This document shows, piece by piece, positions 22,971 through 33,778 of a stretch of DNA of 64,000 nt. Where the stretch lies: assembly GCA_904066235.2 (NCBI GenBank), contig CAJFCV020000005.1, forward strand, positions 9,543,501 to 9,607,500, read 5' to 3'. The stretch's first letter is position 1. Each line of letters begins with the position of its first letter. Source of the stretch: Bursaphelenchus xylophilus. Its lineage: Eukaryota; Nematoda; Chromadorea; Rhabditida; Aphelenchoididae. The notes under the pieces were generated by a model that did not search any database, was not told the origin of the DNA, and worked only from the letters and a program-made list of their open reading frames with translations. The translations under genes and the position numbers were made by a program.

Positions 22971-25900
22971 TCAATGCGATGCCATGATCCTAATAAAAAA
23001 CTCGGCGTTCTTCATGATGAGCTCGGTGTGGTCCTTGAATTTCTGATTCCAGACGGATCTAATCAGCTTCGGCAAAATTGCTTTCATCACAGGATAGTCG
23101 TAACGGTCAGCCAATATGGCGAGTTCACAAATTTCAGCAACCCAACCATGGAAAAAGAAGTGGCAATCCACATCCGCCTAAACAACACCATAAAATTTGA
23201 GGCAACGTTGGCGCCTTACAATCAGCATTACTGGTCCCAGAAATTTAAACAACTTGAACCATGCTTCTGTCATAGGATGATCAAAGGGAACTTGCGTCAC
23301 CACACACTTCATGAGTTTCTTGAATTCGTCGACGCCTAGATTTGGGAACGAAACCTGTTTGTCCTCAGGGTATCTGTCAAAAAATGCCCGGAAGTAGGGG
23401 AAAAACTCCGCCAGGATTGCTCGCGACACCTGCAAAGTGAAATGTTCAGCGTCACAACGAGCGCAGTGTGCCGTTGAGTAAAAAAGGGGATCGGAGAAAA
23501 CCCCAAAGCTTCGCTTTATTGACTAGCCAATTTCGAGGGGAATCAGAAAGCTTCTAACTTCGAAATGTTGCACACAGTGACGACCTGATCCAATGGCAAA
23601 AATGCACCATTTTGCATCCGGGAGGTATCAAAAACGCAGCAAAATACCTCCTCTTCAACTGAAAAAAAACTCCGATTTCAAAAGCTCATAGGGCGCGCCC
23701 TTCAAAACGGAGTTTTTATATTAGGTTGGCTAATAAGTTCTTGAAATTTTTTACGATTTCTTCTTTGTGCCAAAACTTTTTCGCGTTTGACAAACAATAA
23801 CTGCTATACCCATGCTTAGTAACTGTCACATAGTCCCTACAATACCAATGCTGAGCGACGACTTCAGCAGGCATATCAAAGGAGTTAGGCTTAAAATCTG
23901 TTTATGGAGTCACTTTTTGGATGTTCAAATGTATTAAAGTTTCTGCCCTGAAGACAGTGCGCTAGTTTATGGAACTGATGTCTGTTATAGTCGCCGATGC
24001 TCAAGCTGTAAAACTGTCGGGGAAGTGGATCCCATTCGAAATGTTTAGAAACTTTTTACTAACATCTTTGTGGCGCATGGCTTTACGCGTCGTCCCGGTA
24101 TCCCAAACGGCGGTTTTCTTTTCGCCCGCTGCCGGCAGCTGGCCAAGGTAGCATGTATAAACACCTTTCGTAACTGTGTTACCATTTGGTAATAACGGCA
24201 AGAGCGTAGGCCTATGACAATTCCAAGAGCGACTCAAAAATACCCTCCTGGAGATGGACTGTTTCTTGGATCTGAACTTCAGAATCCTGCACGTCAAGTC
24301 ATTGGCTTTTGTATACATGGTTATAATACACGACATACTTCTCATTAACGAGCACTAGTTGGGCTACTGAGATATATGTTTGGCTAAAAGGCAGCATTTT
24401 TTAGATGGACTCACTGTTGAAAACCGGTCAAGCCCTAATGATAAATTTGGTCATATCTTCATATTGTGTACAAAAGATGGAAATGTTTTTGCGTCATACG
24501 ATACACGTAAAGCTGCTCTGTGTATTAATTCGCACAAGCTTCAATAGCAATCCTTAACTATCTTCAAAATGGTCCCGCGGTCTTATTATGAACTAAAGTC
24601 ATAGTCGCCGTTAGTGAGCCTTTAGGACCAGTACACTACCGTGGCATTGTTAACGATGTTCAGGCCTTATACTCTGTTTAGTTGGGCTATAGAACCGGTT
24701 GGTGTCAGACCTCTTTAAGCGCTGTAGAAGAAACCACCTCAAAATATGATCTTTTTCAACATGCAGTTATAAAACCTTGGCAAAGGCTGTGACCTGGTTG
24801 CCTCTCTACTTGACAGTACTCAAGCTCTACTACAAGTTATATATTGCTGTCCTTGCTAAACTGTCCAAAAAGACCGTGGTGATAGAGAGAAAAAAATTTC
24901 AAGAACTTATTAGCCAACCTAATAGTTGGAGACGGAGGCTTTTACTACATTTTCCGATACTTCCCGGAAGCAAAATGGTACGTTTTTTGCCACTGGATCA
25001 GGTCCGTCACTGTATGCAACAATGCAAAGACTTTTTTGATTTCCCTAACGCCGTTTCCCATGAATTATCTTGGCCCTAAATTAAGAGCTTTCCCAAAAAG
25101 AATTACGACACGCTTCATCGAAAAAAATGCAAACCTTGGTTTCACCATCCTTTAGTTTTACAACAAAGTCGCCGAGTTCGTAGAAGTATGGCCCATTCAC
25201 AAAGCCCAAAGTCCATTGCCTTCCTTCATGTACTCTTTGAGTAATCCTGCCGTAGAAAAGTATGTTCAACACATCAAAGTCTTGGCACTTGAGTTCGATT
25301 TCCGCCTCCCACGACTTCCTGGCGTTTCCAATATAAAAATCATATTCACATCCATCTCCAGTGATCTGGATTTCGTATTCAGCACGAAAATTCACCAGAT
25401 CGCCGTTATAATGAACAAATACACGGACTTCTCCAGAAAGAGACACCTCCAAGCAAAATTGGTTTGAATCGCCAAACACTTTCCGATATGTTCCTTGGCC
25501 CATCACCACACGGCACTCCGTAACTACAAACCGCTAAAAATAACCGAAATTACTTAGTTACGGAGCGGACCTGATCCAGTGACAAAAAACGTACCATGTT
25601 GCACCCGGGAAGTACCGAAAACGCAGCAAAATACCTCCTCTGCAAGTGAAAACGCTCCCATTTCAAAAGCGCGTCAGCTATTTTTGTGAGGGATAGCGAG
25701 CTGTTCAAAACGGAGTCTTTTCACTCGCAGAGGGAGGTATTTTGCTGAGTTTTTGATACTTCCCGAATGAAAAATGGCAAGTTTTTTTGCCAGAGACCCT
25801 CCCCTGTACGGCATAAAACATCTTTTCCAAACAAAAATACTATTTTTTCCCACCTTCGGATACTGCGCCAGCTCTTTTTTCTCTTCATCGGTCAGATAAG

Positions 25901-26244
25901 GTAAATAGTCAAGTTCTGGTGGGGATTCCATCTGAAAAAACAAGGGTACTAAATCATAATTTTTTTTCATACGAATTTCGTTTCAAAGCCCATTCTAGCT
26001 CACATAAATCCCAAAACAACAAACTAACTTTGCTTTTTTAAAGTATACCTAAAGTAATACAGCAATCCAAAAAATTGAACCAAATTGATGTAATTACCTG
26101 TTCATTGACCGTTCTGTCAAGAACATCGACTGTGCCTGTTTCGGAAACCACAGAAGAGTTATCAAATTCGTTTGAGTCTATAGTGAGGTCTCTTTCTTCG
26201 CCATCAACCACCGAGAAACTTGATGTAGTCGACAATTCCGACAT
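22971..26244 (-). CDS. BTB-domain protein, tandem paralog 2, 346 aa
   Basis: Exons 26098-26244, 25854-25931, 25135-25533, 23220-23429, 22971-23177, all phase 0, matching paralogs 1 and 3 exon for exon (exon 2 again exactly 26 codons). N-terminus MSELSTTSSFSVVDGEE; beta-rich domain at 76-200; BTB-like domain at about 198-285 (LGDFVVKLKDGETKV, LAEFFPYFRAFF); tail with RYDYPVMK and HTELIMKNAEFF. The donor after exon 3 is a weak GTTTGC. The intron between exons 3 and 4 is 1.7 kb because it contains palindromic MITE D with a mariner-like element inside; the intron between exons 2 and 3 holds MITE E. Whether splicing tolerates these is untested, but the frame is open throughout. Confidence 0.85.
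23575..25012. mobile_element. palindromic MITE copy D, split by a mariner-like element
   Basis: The left half starts CAGTGACGACCTGATCCAAT; the right half ends CACTGGATCAGGTCCGTCAC then TG, before TA. Without the 1.2 kb insert the copy would be about 234 bp, the family length. It lies in an intron of the second BTB gene. Confidence 0.9.
23721..24922. mobile_element. mariner-like element 1, 1202 bp
   Basis: Starts TTAGGTTGGCTAATAAGTTC and ends with its complement; terminal inverted repeats are about 30 bp and TA flanks both ends. TTAGGTTGGC ends are characteristic of mariner-family elements. Length is close to a full mariner (about 1.3 kb), but I see no intact transposase frame on either strand, so it is degenerate or carries foreign sequence. 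Confidence 0.85.
25561..25805. mobile_element. palindromic MITE copy E
   Basis: Starts GCGGACCTGATCCAGTGACA near its left end and ends GACCCTCCCCTG before TA. Arms are more diverged than in the other copies. It sits in the intron between exons 2 and 3 of the second BTB gene. Confidence 0.8.
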
Positions 26245-26810
26245 TTTACGTCCTCCTCGACGATAGTGCTAAAAGAAACTATTACTGAAAGCAGATGAAA
26301 TGATATACGGGCATTACGACCGGAGTTCGACATTTATTAGTCGAATTTACCCGAGAATTCTCGGATATCGCGCGAGAACCAAGAATTGCTTCGACGAAAA
26401 CAAAACAAATCGATATTTCGGATTTTTTTGGCAAAGTGTCACTATTGACTTTTTTCACAGTTTGACATTTTGCGCCGCGGCGCAAAATTCTTGTGGCTCA
26501 TAAACGTGTCAGCCCGTCTTTGTTGTCGATTTTCAGCTGATGTGGATTTGACTAGGGTTTGCTGTTAGTTATTTTAGTTTATAGACACTCCGACGGATAT
26601 TTTGTATTCTTTATCGAAGACAAACAAGTGCAGAGAATGGATTTTCTGCACCGTGAAACTTTTAAATACCTCCGAACTTGCCATAAATAGTCATTAAAAC
26701 CAGCGGAAGGTTCTCGGTTTGTAACAGGGAAAGCAATTCAATTCATATTTAGCAAAAATTTGTTTTTATACATCATAACCAAGTAACGATAAAACCTCAG
26801 ATAAAGTTGC

Positions 26811-26816
26811 TTTATT
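26811..26816 (-). terminator. polyadenylation signal AATAAA for BTB gene 3
   Basis: AATAAA on the minus strand about 35 nt past the stop of the third BTB gene. Confidence 0.45.
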
Positions 26817-26848
26817 GGTAAATAAGAAAAAAAGTTCAGCCGTCAAAA

Positions 26849-28282
26849 TCACCGAGAATTGCGCTTTCTGCGCAATAGATTCCAGAGCGTTCTGAGCTTT
26901 CCTCCTTCAACTTTGGGTATGCTTGACCTAACAGGTGGAGTCTGGATTTCTAAGAATAGGTCTATGTTCTCCTTGACCAGTTCAGTGTGTTTTTTAACAA
27001 AATCGTGCCAATTAAGCCCAATTATCTTCGCCAGTTCCATCTTTGCTATTGGGTAATTGAATTTGGAGGCCAAAACAAAATCTTGGCAGATATTTTTCTC
27101 GCTCATTGCTAGCCAATGATCCATTTCGGCCTGGAAAAGATACAATGTTGAGCTTCAAGAACTTACAATTAATGTTGGAGCCCCAAGAAGCTTTGCTAAC
27201 TCGGGTAGGCCAACTTCCTCATAACCATGATGTCCAAGTCTTCCAGTTGTCACAAATTGCACCGCATATTTAAAAGTCTCGACGTAGAACTCAGGAATTG
27301 CGATTTGATTTTCTTCCGGGTATTTGTTGAAAAACGCACGAAAGTAGGGAAAAAATTCTGCGAGGACAGCACGGAAGATCTAAAAGACGTTTTTGTCATC
27401 ATTGATTGCCGCCAACTTCCTACCGTGACATTTCCGTCTCTCAATTTCACTGTAAAATCGTTGAACTTGTAAACATTTCCGCGATCAACAAACCGCTGAA
27501 CCCATGAATCGACCCCCTCCGGTTGTCTGATCATCCTGGCCAAGACATAGATATAGAATACATCTTGTGATTTGACGATCTTTTCATCTGTAGTAAGAGT
27601 GACCCGAGTCCGTTTTGCTAGGCTTGTATAACTCGCCACTCCTTCCAAGACTTCCTTCCCGAAAACTCGAACGGTGTAATCCGCGTAATGGTCGTGTAGC
27701 AATACACCACAGAAGCAGTTAATCGTCAACTGTATCCTTCTGGACCCCAAAGTTGTAAACTCAAGTTGGTGACGATCTTCCTCTCCGAATTTTGGACTCA
27801 CGCTTCGAGTGCCAGCTACAACTCGCCAAATAATCGAGGAGCATAGCTAAAAAGTCTACGATCATATAAATATTATTTCAAAAATACGAAATTTTAGTCT
27901 CGTTATGGCCAGAAATTCAACTTACACGTCTGTGTTCGGACAGATCATACTTATCATCTACATCCAAGAACGCGGAATAGTCAAGGTCCGGCGAAGTGAC
28001 AGTCTAAAGTGGGGATTGATTACACAAAAAGGAAAATATTATTTCTGTCAACTGTGTGTGTATTTTGAAACGGTCGAGCGTAGTATTAAAACTTGCCTCT
28101 TCCACTTGAGAAGATACCGAAGGTATCTCTAATTCCGCTTCAGAAGCTATCGAAGAACTCTGTAATTCTGCTTCAGAAGCCACCGAAGCCCTCTCTAGTT
28201 CTTTTGAATTCACACTCAGTAGATCAACTCTTTCGTCGTCCCCAACAACACTATAGCCAGATGCGATTGAGGGGCCCGACAT
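26849..28282 (-). CDS. BTB-domain protein, tandem paralog 3, 390 aa
   Basis: Exons 28106-28282, 27926-28003, 27424-27846, 27167-27379, 26849-27130, all phase 0. The N-terminal exon is longer than in the paralogs because ASEAEL and SSSIASEAEL-type units are repeated. Exon 2 (26 codons) has PDLDYSAFLDVDDK. Beta-rich domain at about 86-215, then a BTB-like domain at about 215-300 (FNDFTVKLRDGNVTV, LAEFFPYFRAFFNKYPEENQ, ELAKLLGAPTLI). The tail (298-390) includes KFNYPIAK and HTELVKENIDLFLEI and has a basic extension ending LLRRKRNSR absent from the other two. The exon 1 donor (GTGGAA) is weak but is the one that keeps frame. Confidence 0.85.
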
Positions 28283-28527
28283 TTCGATACAACTGCTGGT
28301 GACTATGGACGATATGAGCGCAAGAAAGGAACGCGAGCCTTGTCTAAAGCAGAAGAAATGGTTGGAGAAATTGCGCAACCAAAACACCAGCACCCGTATG
28401 CAAACGTTATGTATAAACCAAATAACGCGATAAAGCAGGGTCCTCGATGGGGGCGTGTTCCTTGTGAGCATACCTGTTCGGCACAAATATTGGGGCAAAA
28501 GGTAAAGAAAACCAATCATAGTGGTAC

Positions 28528-28533
28528 TTTATT
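28528..28533 (-). terminator. polyadenylation signal AATAAA for the 203-aa gene
   Basis: AATAAA on the minus strand about 50 nt past the TGA at 28581. Confidence 0.5.
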
Positions 28534-28580
28534 CGGTATACCAGACTAATTTACACTAATTTCATCGAAAATTTTTTGAT

Positions 28581-29530
28581 TCACTTGATAAAGTAGACGG
28601 ATTTGGCTCCGGTGACGTCGTGGGATTCCTCAATGGACAAGCTTTGGACCTTCAGCCAATAGGGATGGGTGTGGCAGACAGTGTAATCTCGCATATCTTC
28701 GGCTTGATACTGACTGGGCTTGTCGAAAACGATCTCCTTACCATTATCCGGCTGATCTCCATATTCGTTGAGCTCATTCAGCTCGGGTTGTTGGTAGAAA
28801 GACTTGAAATGGACTTGAGGTCTCTCTAAAAACTCAAAAATATTATTTTAAACGTCCAAAAAAAGGTTTTTTTCAAATTCTAATTTTTCCGCCAAGCATT
28901 GGCATTCTCCAACAAGGTTTGAAATGGATTTGGAAGGCTTATGTAAACTATGAAAAACGATATTTGGAATCTTTTGAATACGATTTTACCTCTGATAGCG
29001 GGTTCGTCCTCTGGCCCGGGACCCAACCTGGCTCGCATCTCGCCAACACTAATGAAGCTCTGGGTATTGTACGAATCGGCAGTGCGGAACGAACTAAACG
29101 AAGCATTGGCCTAAAAAAAATATTTTATTTATCCGCAGTTCCACAACATCCAAATCTCGTCTTTTGAGGCAATAACCCCAAAAATTGTATTTCATTAATT
29201 ACCTGGAGCTCTCTCTTGTCCGTCTGGAAGTTTTCTTGCTTGGCGGGCTGCAAAATAGTGCTCTCGTCGGTGTCCAGCGAGGAGACGTTGCCGGCAGTGC
29301 AGTCACCAGCTAAAATTCGAAAAATTAACATCAATGCAAAGGGAATGAGCGAACGCAATTTCACCGTCCTAAAATTTCGAAAACAACCCACGGCAATCAA
29401 CGCCGTAGAACTTGTGATAAGCACATGGCACTTCTTCGATGCCCTCCCATTGAATGGCAGTGTGAGCACTCAGAATGTCCAACTCCTCGAGATCGTATTC
29501 CAATTCGTCGGATGTTGTTGAAGTTTCCAT
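28581..29530 (-). CDS. unrecognised acidic protein, 4 exons, 203 aa
   Basis: Exons 29392-29530, 29203-29309, 28990-29110, 28581-28825; phases join. I do not recognise the family. It starts METSTTSDELEYDLEELDIL, is acidic in its first half (DTDEST, GPEDEP), has few cysteines, no signal peptide and no membrane segment, so is probably cytoplasmic or nuclear. The C-terminal 45 residues (DMRDYTVCHTHPYWLKVQ, ending SVYFIK) look like the most structured part. AG lies 9 nt before the ATG after a TTTTC run, as at a trans-splice site. The exon 1 donor was taken as GTGGGT because it alone keeps the frame open with a good consensus. Confidence 0.75.
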
Positions 29531-30060
29531 CGAGGTCACTCTGAAAACGGCCACAGATCCTACAGAATCTTTTTGATTTCAAGAAAACGAAATTCATTCA
29601 AGAAAACGTTGTTTTAGCCCGTTTTTGGAAAAGTTAACATCGAAGAACCCCACGAAAAGCGACAAGAAATACAACTCACTTCTTCCTGACCGATTCCTTT
29701 GATTGCTCGTTGAATCGACCGCTCGCTGGGGCTCAATATACTTGAATGACCGACTCCTCAAACCTTCCCCCGAGAAATAAATTTATGCAAATTTTTGAAG
29801 AAGTATCTTTTGAAAAAAAACTGTTGTTAGCCTCCCATCGAATTCTCAACATACCCAACCCAAAAACATCATCTAATAATTCCCAAAACGCAAAAAAATA
29901 CCAATCCAACTTTCAGTTTCCGTTAATTTATTCGTCAAATCACGGAAATAACAAAGAAGCCAAACGTACAACTGGCTAGTTAATTACAGTGATGAGAGGA
30001 TCTTGAATAGTTGTCATCGCTCAACGACCATCGTATACCAACACTGAAAAACTCTTTCGT

Positions 30061-30986
30061 TCAGATGTCATAAATAATTGTGATCTCAACCTAAATTTAC
30101 AAAAACAATGTAAAGAAACGTACAATTTCTGCTTCTCTTCTTGTAGAGGACTCTGTGACCGCATTCTCGACAACGGATCTGATCTTTGGGACGAATCTCG
30201 TTGGGCTGATTACATTCTGAAATCACACAGGTAGAGTAATATCAAAACCGAAAATAAGACTTAACAACTCAAAATATCATTTGACGCAAGTTAAACGACA
30301 TGAGAATCCTTATACATTCTAAAGTTTTCCATTTCCGAATACTAAAAAAACTACACCTAAACCAAAAGAAAATTGTTTGGCACGAGATAAAAAAAGCCAC
30401 TCGGTCTCCTTGAAGCCATAATAAACGAATACAATTGAAACCAGTTAATTACTGCAAAAGGCCCCGTGGTTTCCATGCAATTAGTCGGAGGCGCCCGCTT
30501 TTACTTTGACCTAGGATAGTACGACGTTTGACCCTTTCGCAAAAACCCCGTAAAATATCAACTGGTTTAGACTGACCAGGAGAGGAACAAGCTATTCGGA
30601 GAAAAGAACTCATAAAATTTTTGGAGTTTATGCTTTTTTAAACCTACATATTGTTTTAGGCATACAATCTTGGAATTCACATGGACATTCAATAAATTCC
30701 ATTGAGATCTCATTCCTCCCAATGTTTTATTAACGCGAGTGCCTCTGTTAACCTATCCATCCATAAAAAAACTCCAAAAAAATTAACGGAATTCGCTTTT
30801 TACACCTACTTCCAATACCTAAAACAATATTTTTTTTTTGAACCAAACGGCAGTTTTTGATGCCTAAACGTAGGATTCAATGCATTAAGAGTAAAAGTAC
30901 TTACGACCGCACATGTAGATCATAGGAGCGGCAGCTTTTGGAGTGGCATTCACTGTGGTTCGGTTACCTTGGGCTGGGGAGTCCAT
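30061..30986 (-). CDS. rpb-12: RNA polymerase I/II/III shared subunit RPB12 (RPABC4)
   Basis: Exons 30905-30986, 30124-30216 and a tiny last exon at about 30086-30090, giving 59 residues; the family is about 58-70. The C-terminal zinc ribbon is clear: PMIYMCGQCNQPNEIRP and IRCRECGHRVLYKKR, with cysteines 26, 29, 43, 46 binding zinc. It is a small shared subunit of all three nuclear RNA polymerases. The N-terminal 20 residues are low complexity, as usual. Oddity: with the only good splice pair (GTACGT donor, TTTAG acceptor at 30091) the protein stops as KKRSRNC, without the family's VVFDAR-type tail; another frame of the last exon reads EITIIYDI. AG 4 nt before the ATG is a likely trans-splice acceptor. 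Confidence 0.85.
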
Positions 30987-31274
30987 TTTATCTGAAACAA
31001 GGAATGAATTACATTTTTTATTATTTGGCCAAATATATTCTCGCGTATTACACACTCTAACAGCTAAATCCACCTTCCTTTCTGACAGAGGCCCTATTCC
31101 AAAAACTATTTCGCCATTTTTCTCAATTTATTTTCTCGCAAGCTGCGCCCGACCTTTTGCTAAAGACATTTTATACGATGGAAATTTTAGGCTGTAGAAA
31201 TGATTGTAAAAAATTGTTGCAACTTTAGAGAAGAAACATTTTAAATGTTGCGAGGTGTGGTTGAACGGTCGGAC

Positions 31275-31280
31275 TAACAG
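31275..31280 (+). promoter_or_regulatory. likely trans-splice acceptor of the tetraspanin gene
   Basis: CTAACAG immediately before TTATGG puts an AG two bases before the start codon, typical of nematode spliced-leader addition. Position is approximate to a base or two. Confidence 0.4.
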
Positions 31281-31282
31281 TT

Positions 31283-33388
31283 ATGGCATGTTGTAAGAAT
31301 TTTTGTGTTCCATTAGCCAGGAAGTTGCAAGTGCTCGGAATTGGTCTCATCTTCAGATTATGCGTACTGTATGTTGGTAAGTGTGAACTCAAATCGTCTA
31401 TTGAGCGATCTCGCCGCATATGATGGCCATTTTGATCCTTCTACTGTCTTTTTTTTATATATTATACATGATTTTATCTTACAGTATGCACGGCGCATTA
31501 TGATCTCGTTGCGAAAGATTATGTCCTTGATTTCGAAGTCCTCGGGATCTCATTCCTGACCTACTCCTTGGTTGTTATCATCCTTTGTGGCTTGATTATG
31601 ATGATGGATGCGGTTATATTATTCTTGTCAGTAGTCAATCCGTATTCGGCATTTCGAATGATTTTCGTTACATGGATGGTCCATGGGCTCTTGATCTTAC
31701 CTATAATTGGAAGCGGTGGGTTCTTTTTCAACAAAATAAGACCTTATTTGGCCAACTAAAGGCACTTTTCAACGTAATAAAGCGCAATTTTGGGTCCCGC
31801 CACGAAAACTTGGAAATCTCTAAAATTGAAAATTCTAACTATAAGATTACTTTCAGACTCCGAAAAGCCTCAAATATTCCTCTTTAGAAACAAATATCTA
31901 TTATTCTAGGCTTATACATTGGCTATTCGGCGGATCTCACCTCCAACAATTATAAGGTCGATTGGATGGACAAGTACAAGGAATTGGATGATGTCTGTTC
32001 CTATGAAAACGCAACAACGGACAACTTTTTACTCCTGGAGGAAGTCAGATTGCTCGCTGAGACATTGAGTGTTGTTGAGAGCGAAGTCCGATGTTGTGGA
32101 TGGCATGGACCTGATGATTATACGACCAAGTTCTGCCCCAACTTACATCAAGTAAGGTCTGGTTGGGATTAGGAAATGTTTGATAGGATGTTATTTGGCT
32201 TAAAATTTATCGATTTTTTATGACAAAAAAACATTGTATCTTAAAAAATAGCAAAAATTGAGATTTTTTTGAAGGGTAGTTCTTCAAAGGCTGAATATTA
32301 CAGTACACCAGCCATCAATTCCAAGTAAAATTTTTTGTCGTAATTTTCTTTCCAATCTCGGCAACACTGTAAAAAGTTCTTTTTCTTGCTCCAGCTGCAT
32401 CTCAAACCTTTGCTGACGACCAGAGATTGCCACGGTCAAAATTTTGGCTCCGGCTCCGGCTCTTAGCTCCCAGAGCCGGAGCCGAGGCCAAATTTGCAGC
32501 TCCGGCTCCGGCTCTTGGCTCCGTGCAAAATTTAAATAGGCCTCCGGCTCCTAAGCAATATGTTTTTTTTTAAATATTTTTCCAAAAGTAAAACTTATTA
32601 GTGCCAGATATCATACAGCCAACTTTTTTGCAGTCAAGTCACATCCTCCGCAGTGTTTTTCAAGCAATTTGGTTTAACAAGATCACGAAATTTTTACTTT
32701 TCTGACCGCTGGGAAGCCTGGCTCCGACTTTGGGCTCGGGAGCCGGAGCCGACCCCAAAATTTCCGGCTCCGGCTCTGGCTCCCGGCTGGGAGCCGGAGC
32801 CGCTCAGAGCCGGAGCCAAGAGCCAGCTCCGGAGCCGTGGCAATCTCTGCTGACGACTCGACTTTTCCAGAACAACACTGAATTTCCCTGGTGGGCCCAA
32901 GCAGAGAATCAAACCTACCCCTATAGTTGCTGTCCAGACATCAAATTTGGCGTGAATTGCAGTATTAAAGACCATCCGAAATGGTTCAAGAATGGCTGTA
33001 AAGAAGAGTTCTACGATTTTGTCTACAGAGTGCTTTTGGTAAGTCATCATTTTGAAGTTAAAAAATTTTTTTTTAAAATGTGATATTTGACTTATAGGCT
33101 ATTAATTATTTGCAATTGGCTAGCGAGCTTGTGGCTTTCGTCCTCCAACTATGGTTCCTCTTTTTGATGAGAAATGTGGAAGTGCCCCAAGAATTCAAGG
33201 TAAGAGAAGTTAGAAATGTTTTTTTATTTTTTACTTTTTAGCAAATGTCATCGGAAGAGGACGATGCGCAACAAAAACTGGAGAAGTCTCCGTTGGTAAC
33301 ACACGCCGAGAGCTCCAAAATTCGAAAAATATCGAGCACCAGTTCTGTTTCATCCACTCCTGTGGACATGAGTTCAAGGAGAAAATAA
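31283..33388 (+). CDS. tetraspanin, 6 exons, 327 aa
   Basis: Exons 31283-31376, 31485-31715, 31910-32151, 32871-33038, 33098-33199, 33242-33388; phases join. Four membrane segments: about 17-33, 49-80, 90-114 and 247-269. The large extracellular loop (about 115-243) has the tetraspanin CCG signature at 170-172, a CC pair at 209-210 and further cysteines at 184, 219 and 232, enough for the conserved disulfides. The N-terminus MACCKNFC has juxtamembrane cysteines suited to palmitoylation. The cytoplasmic tail is unusually long (about 58 residues), acidic then Ser-rich and basic, ending SSRRK. Tetraspanins organise membrane protein complexes. The third intron carries a 429 bp hAT-type MITE. I cannot assign a specific ortholog. 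Confidence 0.92.
32421..32849. mobile_element. hAT-type MITE, 429 bp, with 8 bp target duplication
   Basis: Terminal inverted repeats CAGAGATTGCCACGG and the exact complement, flanked by the identical octamer CTGACGAC at 32413-32420 and 32850-32857. CAG-starting repeats with an 8 bp duplication define hAT-superfamily insertion. The interior is built of GGCTCC/GGAGCC units in inverted orientation around an A/T-rich core and has no transposase frame. It is in the third intron of the tetraspanin gene, ending 21 bp before exon 4. Confidence 0.92.
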
Positions 33389-33778
33389 ATCTACTGACCT
33401 TTTTTCATATTGTATTATTTATGAGTCATCAAAAGAAGTCGAGAAAAAAATGGGAATTCCTCAAGGCTACGTTCAAAAGGCTTTCAAATTTTGATCTATC
33501 TAGTTCAAGTATTAATTCCTGAAAATTTTATTGCGGTTTCTAGGCGCTCGGGGGATCTTCATCGATCTTTACAGTCCCAAAAACTTCCAAAAAATTTTAA
33601 TTTTTGGCCGTCTTTTGACCTAACAAACACAACCGCGTCTGCAAGGAGCGACCTGGATAAGTCTCCTACACATGAAATAGAAACTCATAATGAATATTTG
33701 GGTCAAATCATGTCATCACAGAGAATTGTACCATCAGCATTTAGGCTGAAAATCCGATTCGTTTCTTTTTTTAATTTA

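Noticed and set aside
23969..24345. Frames inside mariner-like element 1 as transposase
   Set aside because: No helix-turn-helix or catalytic DD(D/E) context could be seen on either strand.
32653..33083. Gly/Ala/Ser-rich frames on both strands near 32.8 kb
   Set aside because: They come from the GGCTCC/GGAGCC units of the hAT MITE, not from a gene.
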